NCBI RefSeq assembly: GCF_003610235.1
Contig: NZ_RAPR01000001.1
Location: forward strand, 6,448,001-6,512,000
Source of the DNA: Catellatospora citrea
Lineage (GTDB): Bacteria; Actinomycetota; Actinomycetes; Mycobacteriales; Micromonosporaceae
Reading direction: 5' to 3'
Length of the DNA: 64,000 bases
Shown here: positions 1 through 7,065 of the stretch, piece after piece
Layout: each line of letters begins with the position of its first letter
Numbering within the stretch: the stretch's first letter is position 1
Made by a program: the position numbers and the translations under genes
The notes under the pieces: generated by a model
Seen by the model: the letters and a program-made list of their open reading frames with translations, nothing else
What the model was told of the DNA's origin: nothing
Database searches by the model: none

Positions 1-875
1 CCGGCGGCAACTTCGTCGACACCGCCAACTGCTACTGCTGGTGGTCGCGCGAGGGCAGCCTCGGCGGGGAGAGCGAGGAGCTGCTCGGCCGCTGGCTCGC
101 CGGCCGCCGGGACCGGGTCTTCCTCGCCACCAAGGGCAGCGCCATGGTCTGGGACCAGCAGGGGCTGTGGCGCGACGGGCAGCCGGACTGGCCGCTGGCC
201 CGCACCCGGTTCGAGGGCGCGGGCGCGGCGACGCTGACCAAGGCCATCGACGACAGCCTGCGGCGGCTGCGCACCGACCACGTCGACCTCTACTACGTGC
301 ACGTCGACGACCGGGGCACCCCGCTGGAGGAGACGCTGGAAGCGCTCGCCGGCATCGTGGCCGCGGGCAAGGCCCGGCACATCGGCTGGTCGAACGTGCG
401 CACCTGGCGGCTGGAGCGGATCCGGCAGCTGTGCGCGGCCAACGGCTGGCCCGCCCCCGTCGCCCTGCAGCAGCAGCACACCTACCTGCGCCCGAAGGCG
501 GGGCTGGACTCCGCCTCCATCGTGGACGGCGAGCAGCTCGACTACCTGCGTGCGCACGACGACCTGTCGTTGGTGGCGTACTCGCCGATCCTCAAGGGGG
601 TCTACGACTCGGCGGCCAAACGGGCCGGGCACTGGGCCATGGACAACTACGAAGGCCCCGACGCGCAGGCGCGGCTGGCCGCGGTCGCGCAGGTGGCCGC
701 TGAGATCGGCGTCACGGCCAACCAGGTGGTGCTGGCCTGGCTGCTGCGCCAGTCGCCCACGATGATTCCACTGGTGGGTCCGCGCACGCTGGAGCAGTAT
801 GAGACGGCGTATGCCGCACTCGACGTCGTGCTCTCCGACGAGCAGGTGGCGCGCCTGGATGCCGCCGGGGCCTGA
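1..875 (+). CDS. Aldo/keto reductase, C-terminal part (5' end outside window)
   Basis: The reading frame is open from base 3 and gives about 290 residues without a start codon in view, so the gene begins left of the window. It reads as an NADPH-dependent aldo/keto reductase (TIM barrel). Three of the four catalytic positions of the family are visible: Asp and Tyr in the segment NFVDTANCY near the left edge, and Lys in LATKG about 35 residues later. The fourth, His, fits in LYYVHVDD. The C-terminal part has the family's NQVVLAWLLRQSP and IPLVG segments that form the cofactor pocket. The substrate cannot be read from sequence; the family reduces sugar, ketone and aldehyde carbonyls in the cytosol. 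It is followed by 116 bases and then rbpA on the same strand. Confidence 0.88.
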   Translation, partial: GGNFVDTANCYCWWSREGSLGGESEELLGRWLAGRRDRVFLATKGSAMVWDQQGLWRDGQPDWPLARTRFEGAGAATLTKAIDDSLRRLRTDHVDLYYVHVDDRGTPLEETLEALAGIVAAGKARHIGWSNVRTWRLERIRQLCAANGWPAPVALQQQHTYLRPKAGLDSASIVDGEQLDYLRAHDDLSLVAYSPILKGVYDSAAKRAGHWAMDNYEGPDAQARLAAVAQVAAEIGVTANQVVLAWLLRQSPTMIPLVGPRTLEQYETAYAALDVVLSDEQVARLDAAGA

Positions 876-927
876 CGTGTCGGGTTGTCGTGGCTGGCGC
901 CGGACGCGTACTGTCGTCTGCCGCTGG

Positions 928-954
928 GGAAACACGACGGGTGTGCGCGTCGTT
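928..954 (+). promoter_or_regulatory. Candidate sigma-R-type promoter of rbpA
   Basis: GGAAA at 928-932 is followed after 19 bases by GTT at 952-954, close to the GGAAT-N18/19-GTT pattern of the thiol-stress sigma factor SigR of actinomycetes. In Streptomyces rbpA is a known SigR target, which makes the match more meaningful. The distance to the rbpA start codon is about 35 bases. The match is short and could be chance. Confidence 0.4.
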
Positions 955-991
955 GCGTCACCAGAGGCCATTTCAACTGTGAGGAGCTGGT

Positions 992-1330
992 ATGGGCGAG
1001 CGCGTGCTGCGGGGAAGCCGACTTGGCGCCGTCAGCTACGAGTCTGACCGCAACACCGAGTTCGCGCCCCGGCAGACCCGTGAGTTCTCCTGCGTCAACG
1101 GGCACCGGTTCGAGGTGCCGTTCGCCGTGGACGCCGAGGTGCCCTCGACGTGGGAGTGCAAGTTCGACGGCGCCGTGGCGCGTCTGGTCGACGGCACCGA
1201 GCCGGAGCAGAAGAAGGTCAAGCCCCCGCGTACGCACTGGGACATGCTGCTGGAGCGCCGCTCGATCGAGGAGCTCGAGGAGATCCTGAACGAGCGCCTG
1301 GCCGAGGTGCGCACCAAGCGCGGTCGCTGA
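992..1330 (+). CDS. rbpA: RNA polymerase-binding protein RbpA
   Basis: This 112-residue protein matches the length and sequence style of actinobacterial RbpA, which binds the principal sigma factor and the beta subunit of RNA polymerase and stabilises open complexes. The core has a zinc-binding-like pattern: Cys in FSCVNGH, the His of the same segment, and Cys in TWECKF. The C-terminal helix region with HWDMLLERRSIEELEEILNE is the sigma-interacting domain. A strong ribosome binding site GAGGAG lies at 981-986, fixing the ATG at 992. The N-terminal tail (RGSRLGAVSYE) is the basic linker seen in the family. A candidate SigR promoter precedes it and a clear terminator follows, so it is a single-gene unit. 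Confidence 0.96.
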   Translation: MGERVLRGSRLGAVSYESDRNTEFAPRQTREFSCVNGHRFEVPFAVDAEVPSTWECKFDGAVARLVDGTEPEQKKVKPPRTHWDMLLERRSIEELEEILNERLAEVRTKRGR

Positions 1331-1344
1331 CCCCGACACCGCCG

Positions 1345-1379
1345 ATGCCGGCGCCGGTCCCCGAAACCGGCGTCGGCAT
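1345..1379 (+). terminator. Rho-independent-type hairpin after rbpA
   Basis: The arms ATGCCGGCGCCGGT (1345-1358) and ACCGGCGTCGGCAT (1366-1379) pair over 14 bases with one G-U, leaving a 7-base loop. It starts 15 bases after the rbpA stop codon. There is no strong T run, which is usual for GC-rich actinomycete terminators. Confidence 0.7.
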
Positions 1380-1449
1380 TCGTGTTCCCCGATCCGGACC
1401 GCGACAATGCGGCGGCACGCGGCGGGCCGGTCGGGTAGCGTCCCGGCGC

Positions 1450-1944
1450 ATGTACGAGCTGCAGCGGCTGACCCCCGCGCACGCCCCGGCGCTGCTGGCG
1501 TTCGAGACCGCCAACCGGGCCTGGTTCGCGCGGATCATCGCCGACCGGGGCGACGACTACTTCACGCACTTCCCCGAGCGGCACGCGGCGATCCTCGCCG
1601 AGCAGGCGGCGGGGCTGCACCATTTCCACGTCGTGACCCGCCCGGCCGCGGCGATCGTGGGCCGGGTCAACCTGGTCGACGTCGCCGGCGGCCGCGCCGA
1701 GCTCGGCTACCGGATCGCCGAGAGCGCGTCGGGCGCGGGTCTGGCCACGGCGATGGTGGCGCAGGTCTGCGCGCTGGCCGCGGGCGAGTACGGGCTGACC
1801 GGTCTCACCGCCGTGACGACCCTCGACAACGGCGCCTCCGCCGCGGTACTGCGCCGCAACGGCTTCACTGTCGATGGTCCGATCACTCTCGGTGACCGTC
1901 CGGGTATGCGGTACGTCCGTGACCTGCTGATCTCGGTGAGCTGA
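1450..1944 (+). CDS. GNAT family N-acetyltransferase (RimJ/RimL-like)
   Basis: A 164-residue protein of the length and layout of single-domain GNAT acetyltransferases. It begins ELQRLTPAHAPALLAFE, has the beta-strand segment ELGYRIAESASGAGLATAM that carries the acetyl-CoA pyrophosphate loop, and ends with ALDNGASAA-type and VLRRNGF elements found in RimJ/RimL enzymes that acetylate protein N-termini or small amines. The substrate is unknown. The start is chosen at ATG 1450 because TAGCGT (1436-1441) is a good -10 box placed eight bases upstream and no ribosome binding site is present, so the message is probably leaderless. It lies alone between the rbpA terminator and a secreted protein gene. 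Confidence 0.82.
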   Translation: MYELQRLTPAHAPALLAFETANRAWFARIIADRGDDYFTHFPERHAAILAEQAAGLHHFHVVTRPAAAIVGRVNLVDVAGGRAELGYRIAESASGAGLATAMVAQVCALAAGEYGLTGLTAVTTLDNGASAAVLRRNGFTVDGPITLGDRPGMRYVRDLLISVS

Positions 1945-2114
1945 GGCCCCGCGAGGGGTCCGTGGTCACCCACGGCGACCTCGAAGACTTTCCCGCGCCG
2001 CCGCGGCGCGGTAATCTGCCAGGCGGCCGCGCCCGTGCAGAGTTCCCCCTCACCCCTGGCGGCCGCCGCCGCGTGCCCGGCTCCTGCGCGGCGGACGACG
2101 GAAGGATCCTGTAC

Positions 2115-3158
2115 GTGCCTGCCCCGGTGCGCCGCCCCCGCCCTGCGTCCCTGCTCGCCCTGCTCGTGGCCGCCGTGTTGCTGGTCACCGGCTTCGGGAC
2201 GCCCGCCAACGCCGAGCCCAACGAGATCCCGTCGACCAAGGTCGCCCAGGCGCGCCAGAACCTGGAGAGCGCCGCCGGGCAGTACCTGGAGGCCGAGGCG
2301 GCGATGCTGAAGGCCAAAAAAGAACAGACCACCATGAACCAGACGCTGCTGGCGGCGGAGAACCGGTACACGCGGGTCCGGGCGAGCGTCGCCAAGTACG
2401 CCGCCGAGGCGTACAAGGCCGGGCGGCTCGGCGTCATCGGCGTGATGCTGAACGCGAACTCGTCCGACGAGTTCCTGGCCCGCTCCGCGGCGATGGAGAA
2501 GTTGACCGCCCGCGACGAGGCCCGCATCAGTGAGCTGGTCCACGTCAAGAAGGAGATCTCCGCCGCCAAGGCCGCCGTCGACGCCTCCGTGCAGGAGCAG
2601 GCCAAGCACTTCGCCGAGATGGCGAAGCTGCGCAAGGCCGCCGACAAGGCGCTCAGCGCGCTGGGCGGCGAGGCCACCCGCGGCTGGGTCGACCCGAATT
2701 CGCCGCTGGCCGCGCCGGCCAAGCGCAACTCGGACGGCACCTGGCCCAAGGAGGTCTGCAGCATCAACGACCCCACCCGGCCCTCGTCGGACGCCTGCAT
2801 CACCCCGCGCACGCTGCACGCCTACGAGCAGGCGCGCGAGGACGGGTTCAAGCGGTACACCTCGTGCTGGCGCCCTGGCGACATGTACGAGCACCCCAAG
2901 GGCCGGGCCTGCGACTTCTCGGCCGCGGCAGGGGGATTCGGCGGGACGGCCTCCGGCGCCGACCGCACCTACGGCAACAAGCTGGCCGCGTACTTCGTCA
3001 AGAACGCCAGCGCGCTCGGGGTCATGTACGTCATCTGGTTCTGCCAGGTGTGGACCGCCACCGGCGGCGGCTGGCACAGGTACTCGCCGACCGGGTCGAG
3101 CTGCGGAGACTCGCCGTCGGCCGACCACACCGACCACGTGCACCTGTCGGTGTACTAG
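2115..3158 (+). CDS. Secreted coiled-coil protein with a peptidase-like C-terminal domain
   Basis: A 347-residue exported protein. Residues 1-35 form a signal peptide (basic start, hydrophobic LLALLVAAVLLVTGF, Ala-x-Ala-type cleavage). Residues about 40-190 are Ala/Lys/Glu-rich and predicted to be coiled coil, like the N-terminal helices of actinobacterial peptidoglycan hydrolases. The C-terminal 150 residues contain several Cys (EVCSIND, DACITP, SCWRPG, ACDFSA, WFCQVW, SSCGDS) and end in DHTDHVHLSVY; the HxDHVH motif is typical of the VanY/M15-like C-terminal domain that accompanies such coiled coils. A role in cell-wall remodelling is inferred. The start is GTG 2115 because GAAGGA lies at 2101-2106; an upstream in-frame ATG has no such site. 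The leader (1945-2114) is GC-rich with a small hairpin at 1945-1960. Confidence 0.8.
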   Translation: MPAPVRRPRPASLLALLVAAVLLVTGFGTPANAEPNEIPSTKVAQARQNLESAAGQYLEAEAAMLKAKKEQTTMNQTLLAAENRYTRVRASVAKYAAEAYKAGRLGVIGVMLNANSSDEFLARSAAMEKLTARDEARISELVHVKKEISAAKAAVDASVQEQAKHFAEMAKLRKAADKALSALGGEATRGWVDPNSPLAAPAKRNSDGTWPKEVCSINDPTRPSSDACITPRTLHAYEQAREDGFKRYTSCWRPGDMYEHPKGRACDFSAAAGGFGGTASGADRTYGNKLAAYFVKNASALGVMYVIWFCQVWTATGGGWHRYSPTGSSCGDSPSADHTDHVHLSVY

Positions 3159-3242
3159 CCGGCGGGCGCCGATCTCCGCCAGATGAGCGGTCACGGCTCT
3201 CGCGTGGACAGAATTTCTCGCGTTGGGTGTAATGGCGCGACC

Positions 3243-3275
3243 GGTAGCGGGACTTATCAGCGAGACACCGCTACC
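3243..3275 (+). promoter_or_regulatory. Leader hairpin before the sigma-CAP gene
   Basis: GGTAGCGG (3243-3250) and CCGCTACC (3268-3275) form an 8-bp perfect stem with a 17-base loop. It ends only two bases before the ribosome binding site GGGAGG (3278-3283). It could limit access to the start codon or be an operator. No other evidence supports either role. Confidence 0.4.
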
Positions 3276-3288
3276 TCGGGAGGCAGTC

Positions 3289-4725
3289 ATGCGGTCAGAC
3301 ACGTCCCTCGCCAGGGCCGCCGCGGCGGGCGACCGCGAGGCGTTCGACCGGCTCTACCGCCTGTACCGGCCGGGCCTGCTCGGCTTCGTCTTCCGGCAGG
3401 TCGGTGACCGGCACACCGCCGAGGACGTGGTGCAGGAGACGTTCCTCGTCGCCTGGCGCGACCTGGCCAAGCTGCGCGACCCCGACGTGTTCCGGACCTG
3501 GCTGTTCTCCATCGCCTACCGCCGGGCCAGGTCGGTGGCGGCCCGGGTCGCGCCCGCCCCGCTGCCCGATCCGGCGCTGCTGGTCGACGACAGCCCCGGC
3601 CGCCACCCCGAGCAGGCCGCCGAGCAGCGGGAGGCGTACGAGCTGGTCTGGGCCGCCGCGCACGGGCTCGAACCGCGCCAGCGCGCGGTGCTGGAGCTGA
3701 ACGTGCGGTGGGAGCTGTCCAGCCGCGAGATCGGCGAGGTGCTCGGTGTCGGCACCGCGCACGCCGCGGTGCTGGTGCACCGCTCGCGCGCGGCGTTGGG
3801 CAGCGCGGTGCGCACCGTGCTCATCGCCCGCAGGCACGGCCGCTGCGCCGGGCTCGACGCCATCGTGCACGGCCGCAGGCGGCTGACCTCCCGGGAACGG
3901 TCGCAGGTCGACCGGCACGTGCGCGGCTGCGACCGGTGCCGCCGCCTGTCCGCCCGCAACGGCGCGGCTGCCGTGCTCGCCGCGCTGCTGGCGCTCACCG
4001 ACGGGCCGGTGCCGGGCGGCTCGGCGCAGACCAGCCCGGCGGCCGCGATCGCCGCCGCGGGCGCGCGCGGGCTGCGGCTGCCCGGCAAGCTGGCGCTCGG
4101 CTCGGCGGCGACCGTGCTGGCCGCGACCGGCGTGTACGCGCTGGTCCCGGTGGTCGGCGAGGGCCCGGACGTCGACCGGGCCGGTAGCGCCGCCGCCGCC
4201 GTCGCGGCAGGCGTCGCCCCCGGGTCCGTGTCGCCGTCGGTCTCGGCGCCGGCCTCGACCGCGCCCTCGGCTGCGCCGGTGAGCCCGTCGGCCTCGCCGT
4301 CGGTCGTCGCGTCGGCGCGGCCCAGCCCCACCAAGGCCGCCCCGGTGACGCTGGAGGCGCAGATGCTGGCGCTGGTCAACCAGGCCCGCAAGAGCGCGGG
4401 CTGCGGTGCGCTGCGCGCCGAGCCGAAGCTGGACAAGGCCGCCCGGTTGCACAGCGCCGACATGGCCAAGCGCAACTACTTCTCGCACACCACGCCGGAC
4501 GGGGTCAGCCCGTGGGACCGGGCCAAGGCGGCGGGCTACGACCAGCCGTCGGCGGAGAACATCGCCGCGGGCAACGCCTCCGCGAAGGCGACCATGACCC
4601 AGTGGATGAACTCGCCCGGCCACAAGGCGAACATCCTGAACTGCTCCTACAAGGCGATGGGCGTGGGCCGGGCGACCGGCGGCTCCTACCGCTACTACTG
4701 GACCCAGATGTTCGGCTTCCGCTGA
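3289..4725 (+). CDS. ECF sigma factor fused to anti-sigma-like zinc motif, membrane span and extracytoplasmic CAP domain
   Basis: One 478-residue chain with four parts. Residues 8-90 are sigma region 2 (AFDRLYRLYRPGLLGFV, then AEDVVQETFLVAWRDL). Residues about 118-178 are region 4 with the helix-turn-helix ELSSREIGEVLGVG. Residues 199-224 look like an anti-sigma zinc segment: His210, Cys214 and Cys217 make HxxxCxxC. A hydrophobic stretch at 266-290 is a likely membrane span, followed by a Ser/Pro/Ala linker to about 348. Residues 352-478 are a CAP/SCP domain of the YkwD kind, with His388, Glu423 and His445 at the usual metal-site positions and Cys372 and Cys451 as a possible disulfide. The start ATG 3289 has GGGAGG at 3278-3283. 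The chain could hold a sigma factor at the membrane with its own outside sensor. The frame is continuous; nothing suggests two separate genes. Confidence 0.85.
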   Translation: MRSDTSLARAAAAGDREAFDRLYRLYRPGLLGFVFRQVGDRHTAEDVVQETFLVAWRDLAKLRDPDVFRTWLFSIAYRRARSVAARVAPAPLPDPALLVDDSPGRHPEQAAEQREAYELVWAAAHGLEPRQRAVLELNVRWELSSREIGEVLGVGTAHAAVLVHRSRAALGSAVRTVLIARRHGRCAGLDAIVHGRRRLTSRERSQVDRHVRGCDRCRRLSARNGAAAVLAALLALTDGPVPGGSAQTSPAAAIAAAGARGLRLPGKLALGSAATVLAATGVYALVPVVGEGPDVDRAGSAAAAVAAGVAPGSVSPSVSAPASTAPSAAPVSPSASPSVVASARPSPTKAAPVTLEAQMLALVNQARKSAGCGALRAEPKLDKAARLHSADMAKRNYFSHTTPDGVSPWDRAKAAGYDQPSAENIAAGNASAKATMTQWMNSPGHKANILNCSYKAMGVGRATGGSYRYYWTQMFGFR

Positions 4726-4763
4726 GTGGGGCCTAATCGATAACACTGGGATACCCTCGAAGT

Positions 4764-5057
4764 ATGACGGAGCCTGAGAGCGAAGCCGGGGCCGGCACCT
4801 TCCGGACCTCGATCACGATGCCGGTCAGCCTGGCGGAGTTCGCTCGCGCCCGCTCCGGCGGCAACTTCTCGGCATACCTGGCGAGCCTGGTCGAGCGGGA
4901 CCGGCGACGGGACCTCGCGCATCAGCGGCTGGCCGAGTTCGGTTACGAGGACGACATGGCGCCGACCGAGGAGGGCCGGGCGCGTGCTCGTGCCGTCCTG
5001 GAGGCGCATCGGGAGCGCAAGCGGATGCTCGGCGGTTCCGGACAGCGAGCCGCGTGA
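4764..5057 (+). CDS. Antitoxin of a VapBC-like module (ribbon-helix-helix type)
   Basis: A 97-residue acidic/basic protein whose segment FRTSITMPVSLAEFARAR followed by FSAYLASLVERDRRRD resembles the beta strand plus two helices of ribbon-helix-helix antitoxins. The C-terminal 45 residues are charged and probably wrap the toxin. The stop overlaps the start of the next gene by four bases (GTGA), the usual coupling in toxin-antitoxin operons. TACCCT (4752-4757) lies six bases before the ATG, so the transcript is probably leaderless. In such modules the antitoxin neutralises the toxin and represses the promoter. The family call rests on pattern and context, not on a search. Confidence 0.65.
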   Translation: MTEPESEAGAGTFRTSITMPVSLAEFARARSGGNFSAYLASLVERDRRRDLAHQRLAEFGYEDDMAPTEEGRARARAVLEAHRERKRMLGGSGQRAA

Positions 5058-5449
5058 GCATCGGCCTGATCCTGGATCCTTCTGCCCTGCTGCTCCATCT
5101 GCGGCTGGAACGCGTGTCGATCGGCGAGCTGATCAGCGAGGTCATCGACGCCGACCAGCTGGTCGGCGTGCCCGCCCTGGCCGTGGTGGACGTGTGGCCG
5201 CACCTGGACGGCGACGACCTGACCCGCGTCGAACGGATGCTCTCGTGGGACGACAGCAGCATCGTGGTGTTGCCGCTGACCGGAGACGCGCTGCTCGACC
5301 TGCACCGCGCGATGCCGCTCGTGAAGGGCGGCCACGGTGTCGCGCACGCCGTGGTGGAGGCTCATCGATACGGCTGCCTGCTGGCCACCGATCGACCCGG
5401 CGACTTCGGCGATGCGATGGACCCCGACGACCTGGTGGAGCTCTCTTAG
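5054..5449 (+). CDS. PIN-domain-like toxin of the VapBC-like module
   Basis: A 131-residue protein beginning IGLILDPSALLLHL, which places an Asp at the first PIN active-site position, and ending with AHRYGCLLATDRPGDFG, where the last acidic cluster of PIN ribonucleases (TxD..F) is found. A middle acidic residue (Glu in SIGELI) may supply the second metal ligand. PIN toxins cut specific RNAs when released from antitoxin. It starts at a GTG that overlaps the antitoxin stop codon. The sequence is more divergent than typical VapC, so enzymatic activity should not be assumed. No other defence genes are adjacent. Confidence 0.62.
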   Translation: MSIGLILDPSALLLHLRLERVSIGELISEVIDADQLVGVPALAVVDVWPHLDGDDLTRVERMLSWDDSSIVVLPLTGDALLDLHRAMPLVKGGHGVAHAVVEAHRYGCLLATDRPGDFGDAMDPDDLVELS

Positions 5450-5665
5450 CTGAGCACCGATGACGCCCGCGGCGGTGCGGCCCGGCCGGATCCGGACCGT
5501 CGTGCCGCGGGGCATCGCGATGGCGGTCGCGTGTCGACGCGGTGACCTTCACCGCATCGATGGTGGCCCCGGCAGGCGGCCGCCTAGGCTCGCGTCATCG
5601 GATCATGAGGATCCGGGTGGCGGCGACCTGTCGGCGTCGACCGGCCCGGGGAAGGCGCGACAAGG

Positions 5666-6430
5666 ATGCAGACGACGCTGACCGTCGCCGAGGGCGTGGC
5701 GGTGCTGCTGGCCGGGATGGCCGCGGGCGGGATCAACGCGGTGGTGGGCTCCGGCACGCTGGTGACCTTCCCGGTGCTGCTGGCCCTGGGCTACCCGCCG
5801 GTCGTCGCGAACGTCTCCAACACGGTGGGCCTGGTGCCCGGCTCGCTGTCCGGGGCGTACGCCTACCGCAAGGGCCTGGCCGGGCACGCCCCGCTGCTGC
5901 TGCGCCTGGGCACCGCCTCGGTGCTGGGCGCCCTGCTCGGCGCGGTGCTGTTGCTGTGGCTGCCGCCGGGCGCGTTCAACGCGATCGTGCCGGTGCTGAT
6001 CGGCCTGGCCCTGGTGCTGGTGATCCTGCAGCCGCGACTGGCCCGGTCGCTGGCTCACCGGCGTCCCGAGAGCGACCGGCGCGTGGGCCCGTTGCTGCTG
6101 CTCGGCGTGTTCGGCGCGGGTGTGTACGGCGGCTACTTCGGCGCGGCCCAGGGCGTGCTGCTGCTGGGGCTGCTCGGGGTGCTGCTCTCCACCGACCTGC
6201 AGTGGGTCAACGGCATCAAGAACGTGCTGGCGGCGCTGGTGAACGGGGTCGCCGCGGTGCTGTTCATCGCCCTGGGCATGGTCGCCTGGCAGCCCGCGCT
6301 GCTGATCGCCGCGGGCTCGGTCGTCGGTGGCCTCATCGGCGGCCGCTGGGGCCGCCGCCTGCCCCCGGCGGTCCTGCGCGCCCTCATCGTCGTCATCGGC
6401 CTGGTCGCCATGATCAAGCTCCTGGTCTGA
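5666..6430 (+). CDS. TauE/SafE family sulfite or organosulfonate exporter-like membrane protein
   Basis: A 254-residue membrane protein with about eight hydrophobic helices in two similar halves, as in the TauE/SafE (TSUP) family. The first half has GGINAVVGSGTLVTFPVL and the second GVYGGYFGAAQGVLLLGLL, both typical glycine-rich signature segments. The family moves sulfur-containing or other small anions across the membrane; the substrate here is unknown. The ATG is preceded by a weak GAAGG (5652-5656). A TAGGCT at 5585-5590 is a possible -10 box. The gene ends two bases before the stop codon of a convergent gene, with no terminator hairpin between them. Confidence 0.85.
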   Translation: MQTTLTVAEGVAVLLAGMAAGGINAVVGSGTLVTFPVLLALGYPPVVANVSNTVGLVPGSLSGAYAYRKGLAGHAPLLLRLGTASVLGALLGAVLLLWLPPGAFNAIVPVLIGLALVLVILQPRLARSLAHRRPESDRRVGPLLLLGVFGAGVYGGYFGAAQGVLLLGLLGVLLSTDLQWVNGIKNVLAALVNGVAAVLFIALGMVAWQPALLIAAGSVVGGLIGGRWGRRLPPAVLRALIVVIGLVAMIKLLV

Positions 6431-6432
6431 GG

Positions 6433-6978
6433 TCAGGCGCGGGCGGCGGCCTTGCGGGCGCGGTAGGCGGTGACGGCGGCGCGGTTGCCGCAGCCGGCGT
6501 CGCAGAAGCGCTTCGAGCGGTTCTTGGACAGGTCGACGACCACGTTGCCGCAGTCGGGGAGTTCGCAGACGCGCAGGCGGCTGAGCTCACCGCTGCGGAC
6601 GACGTCGACGAGCGCCATCGCGGCCTCGACCGCCAAGCGGGTGGCCAGCGGCGCGTCCGAGGGTGTCGCGTGCAGGTGGTAGTCCCACTGGTCGTGCTTG
6701 ACGAGCTGGGGGAGCGCGTTCGACTCGCGCAGCAGCGTGTTCACGATCTGCACGACCTCGTCCTCGTCGGCCTCCCACACCCGGCGCAGCCGCGGGCGCA
6801 GGTCCTGCACCGCGCGCAGCTCGGCGGCGGTGTGCTCGCGGTCGCCGGTCCACTCGTACGTCCGGACGAAGTCGTCGAGCGCGGCCAGGTCGGGCAGCTT
6901 CTCGCCGTCCGAGCCGGTGGTGTTGACCAGTGCCGCGGCGGCCACCAGCGCTACTTCAGTGTCATGAGCAAAAAGCAT
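6433..6978 (-). CDS. ABATE/CGNR zinc-finger protein, putative regulator
   Basis: A 181-residue protein. The N-terminal 120 residues (starting MLFAHDTEVALVAAAALVNT) fit the ABATE domain, and the C-terminal 45 residues are a CGNR zinc finger with CELPDCGNVVVDLSKNRSKR followed by FCDAGCGNRAAVTAYR; four Cys are in place. The family is common in actinomycetes and is thought to bind DNA, often next to transporters. The start at 6978 is chosen because AGGAG lies five bases upstream on the minus strand. It is divergent from the EamA transporter gene at 7066, across 87 bases, which suggests that it controls that transporter, itself, or both. Confidence 0.85.
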   Translation of the reverse strand: MLFAHDTEVALVAAAALVNTTGSDGEKLPDLAALDDFVRTYEWTGDREHTAAELRAVQDLRPRLRRVWEADEDEVVQIVNTLLRESNALPQLVKHDQWDYHLHATPSDAPLATRLAVEAAMALVDVVRSGELSRLRVCELPDCGNVVVDLSKNRSKRFCDAGCGNRAAVTAYRARKAAARA

Positions 6979-7065
6979 CTTGACTCCTGTCACCCATCGG
7001 TCTACTGTCATTAGCATAGCGGTGTTTTGCTCATTACGCTTCTTGCAACTTCCGAGGTGAGTTCC

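Noticed and set aside
1945..2114. Possible cyclic di-AMP (ydaO-type) riboswitch before the secreted wall-type protein
   Set aside because: Such riboswitches often precede actinomycete wall hydrolase genes, but I could not find the conserved core segments here; only small GC-rich hairpins are present.
6964..7034. ATGAGCAAAA and its inverted copy TTTTGCTCAT around the CGNR/EamA gap as an operator pair
   Set aside because: One copy lies inside the CGNR coding sequence and they are 51 bases apart; the match may be chance.
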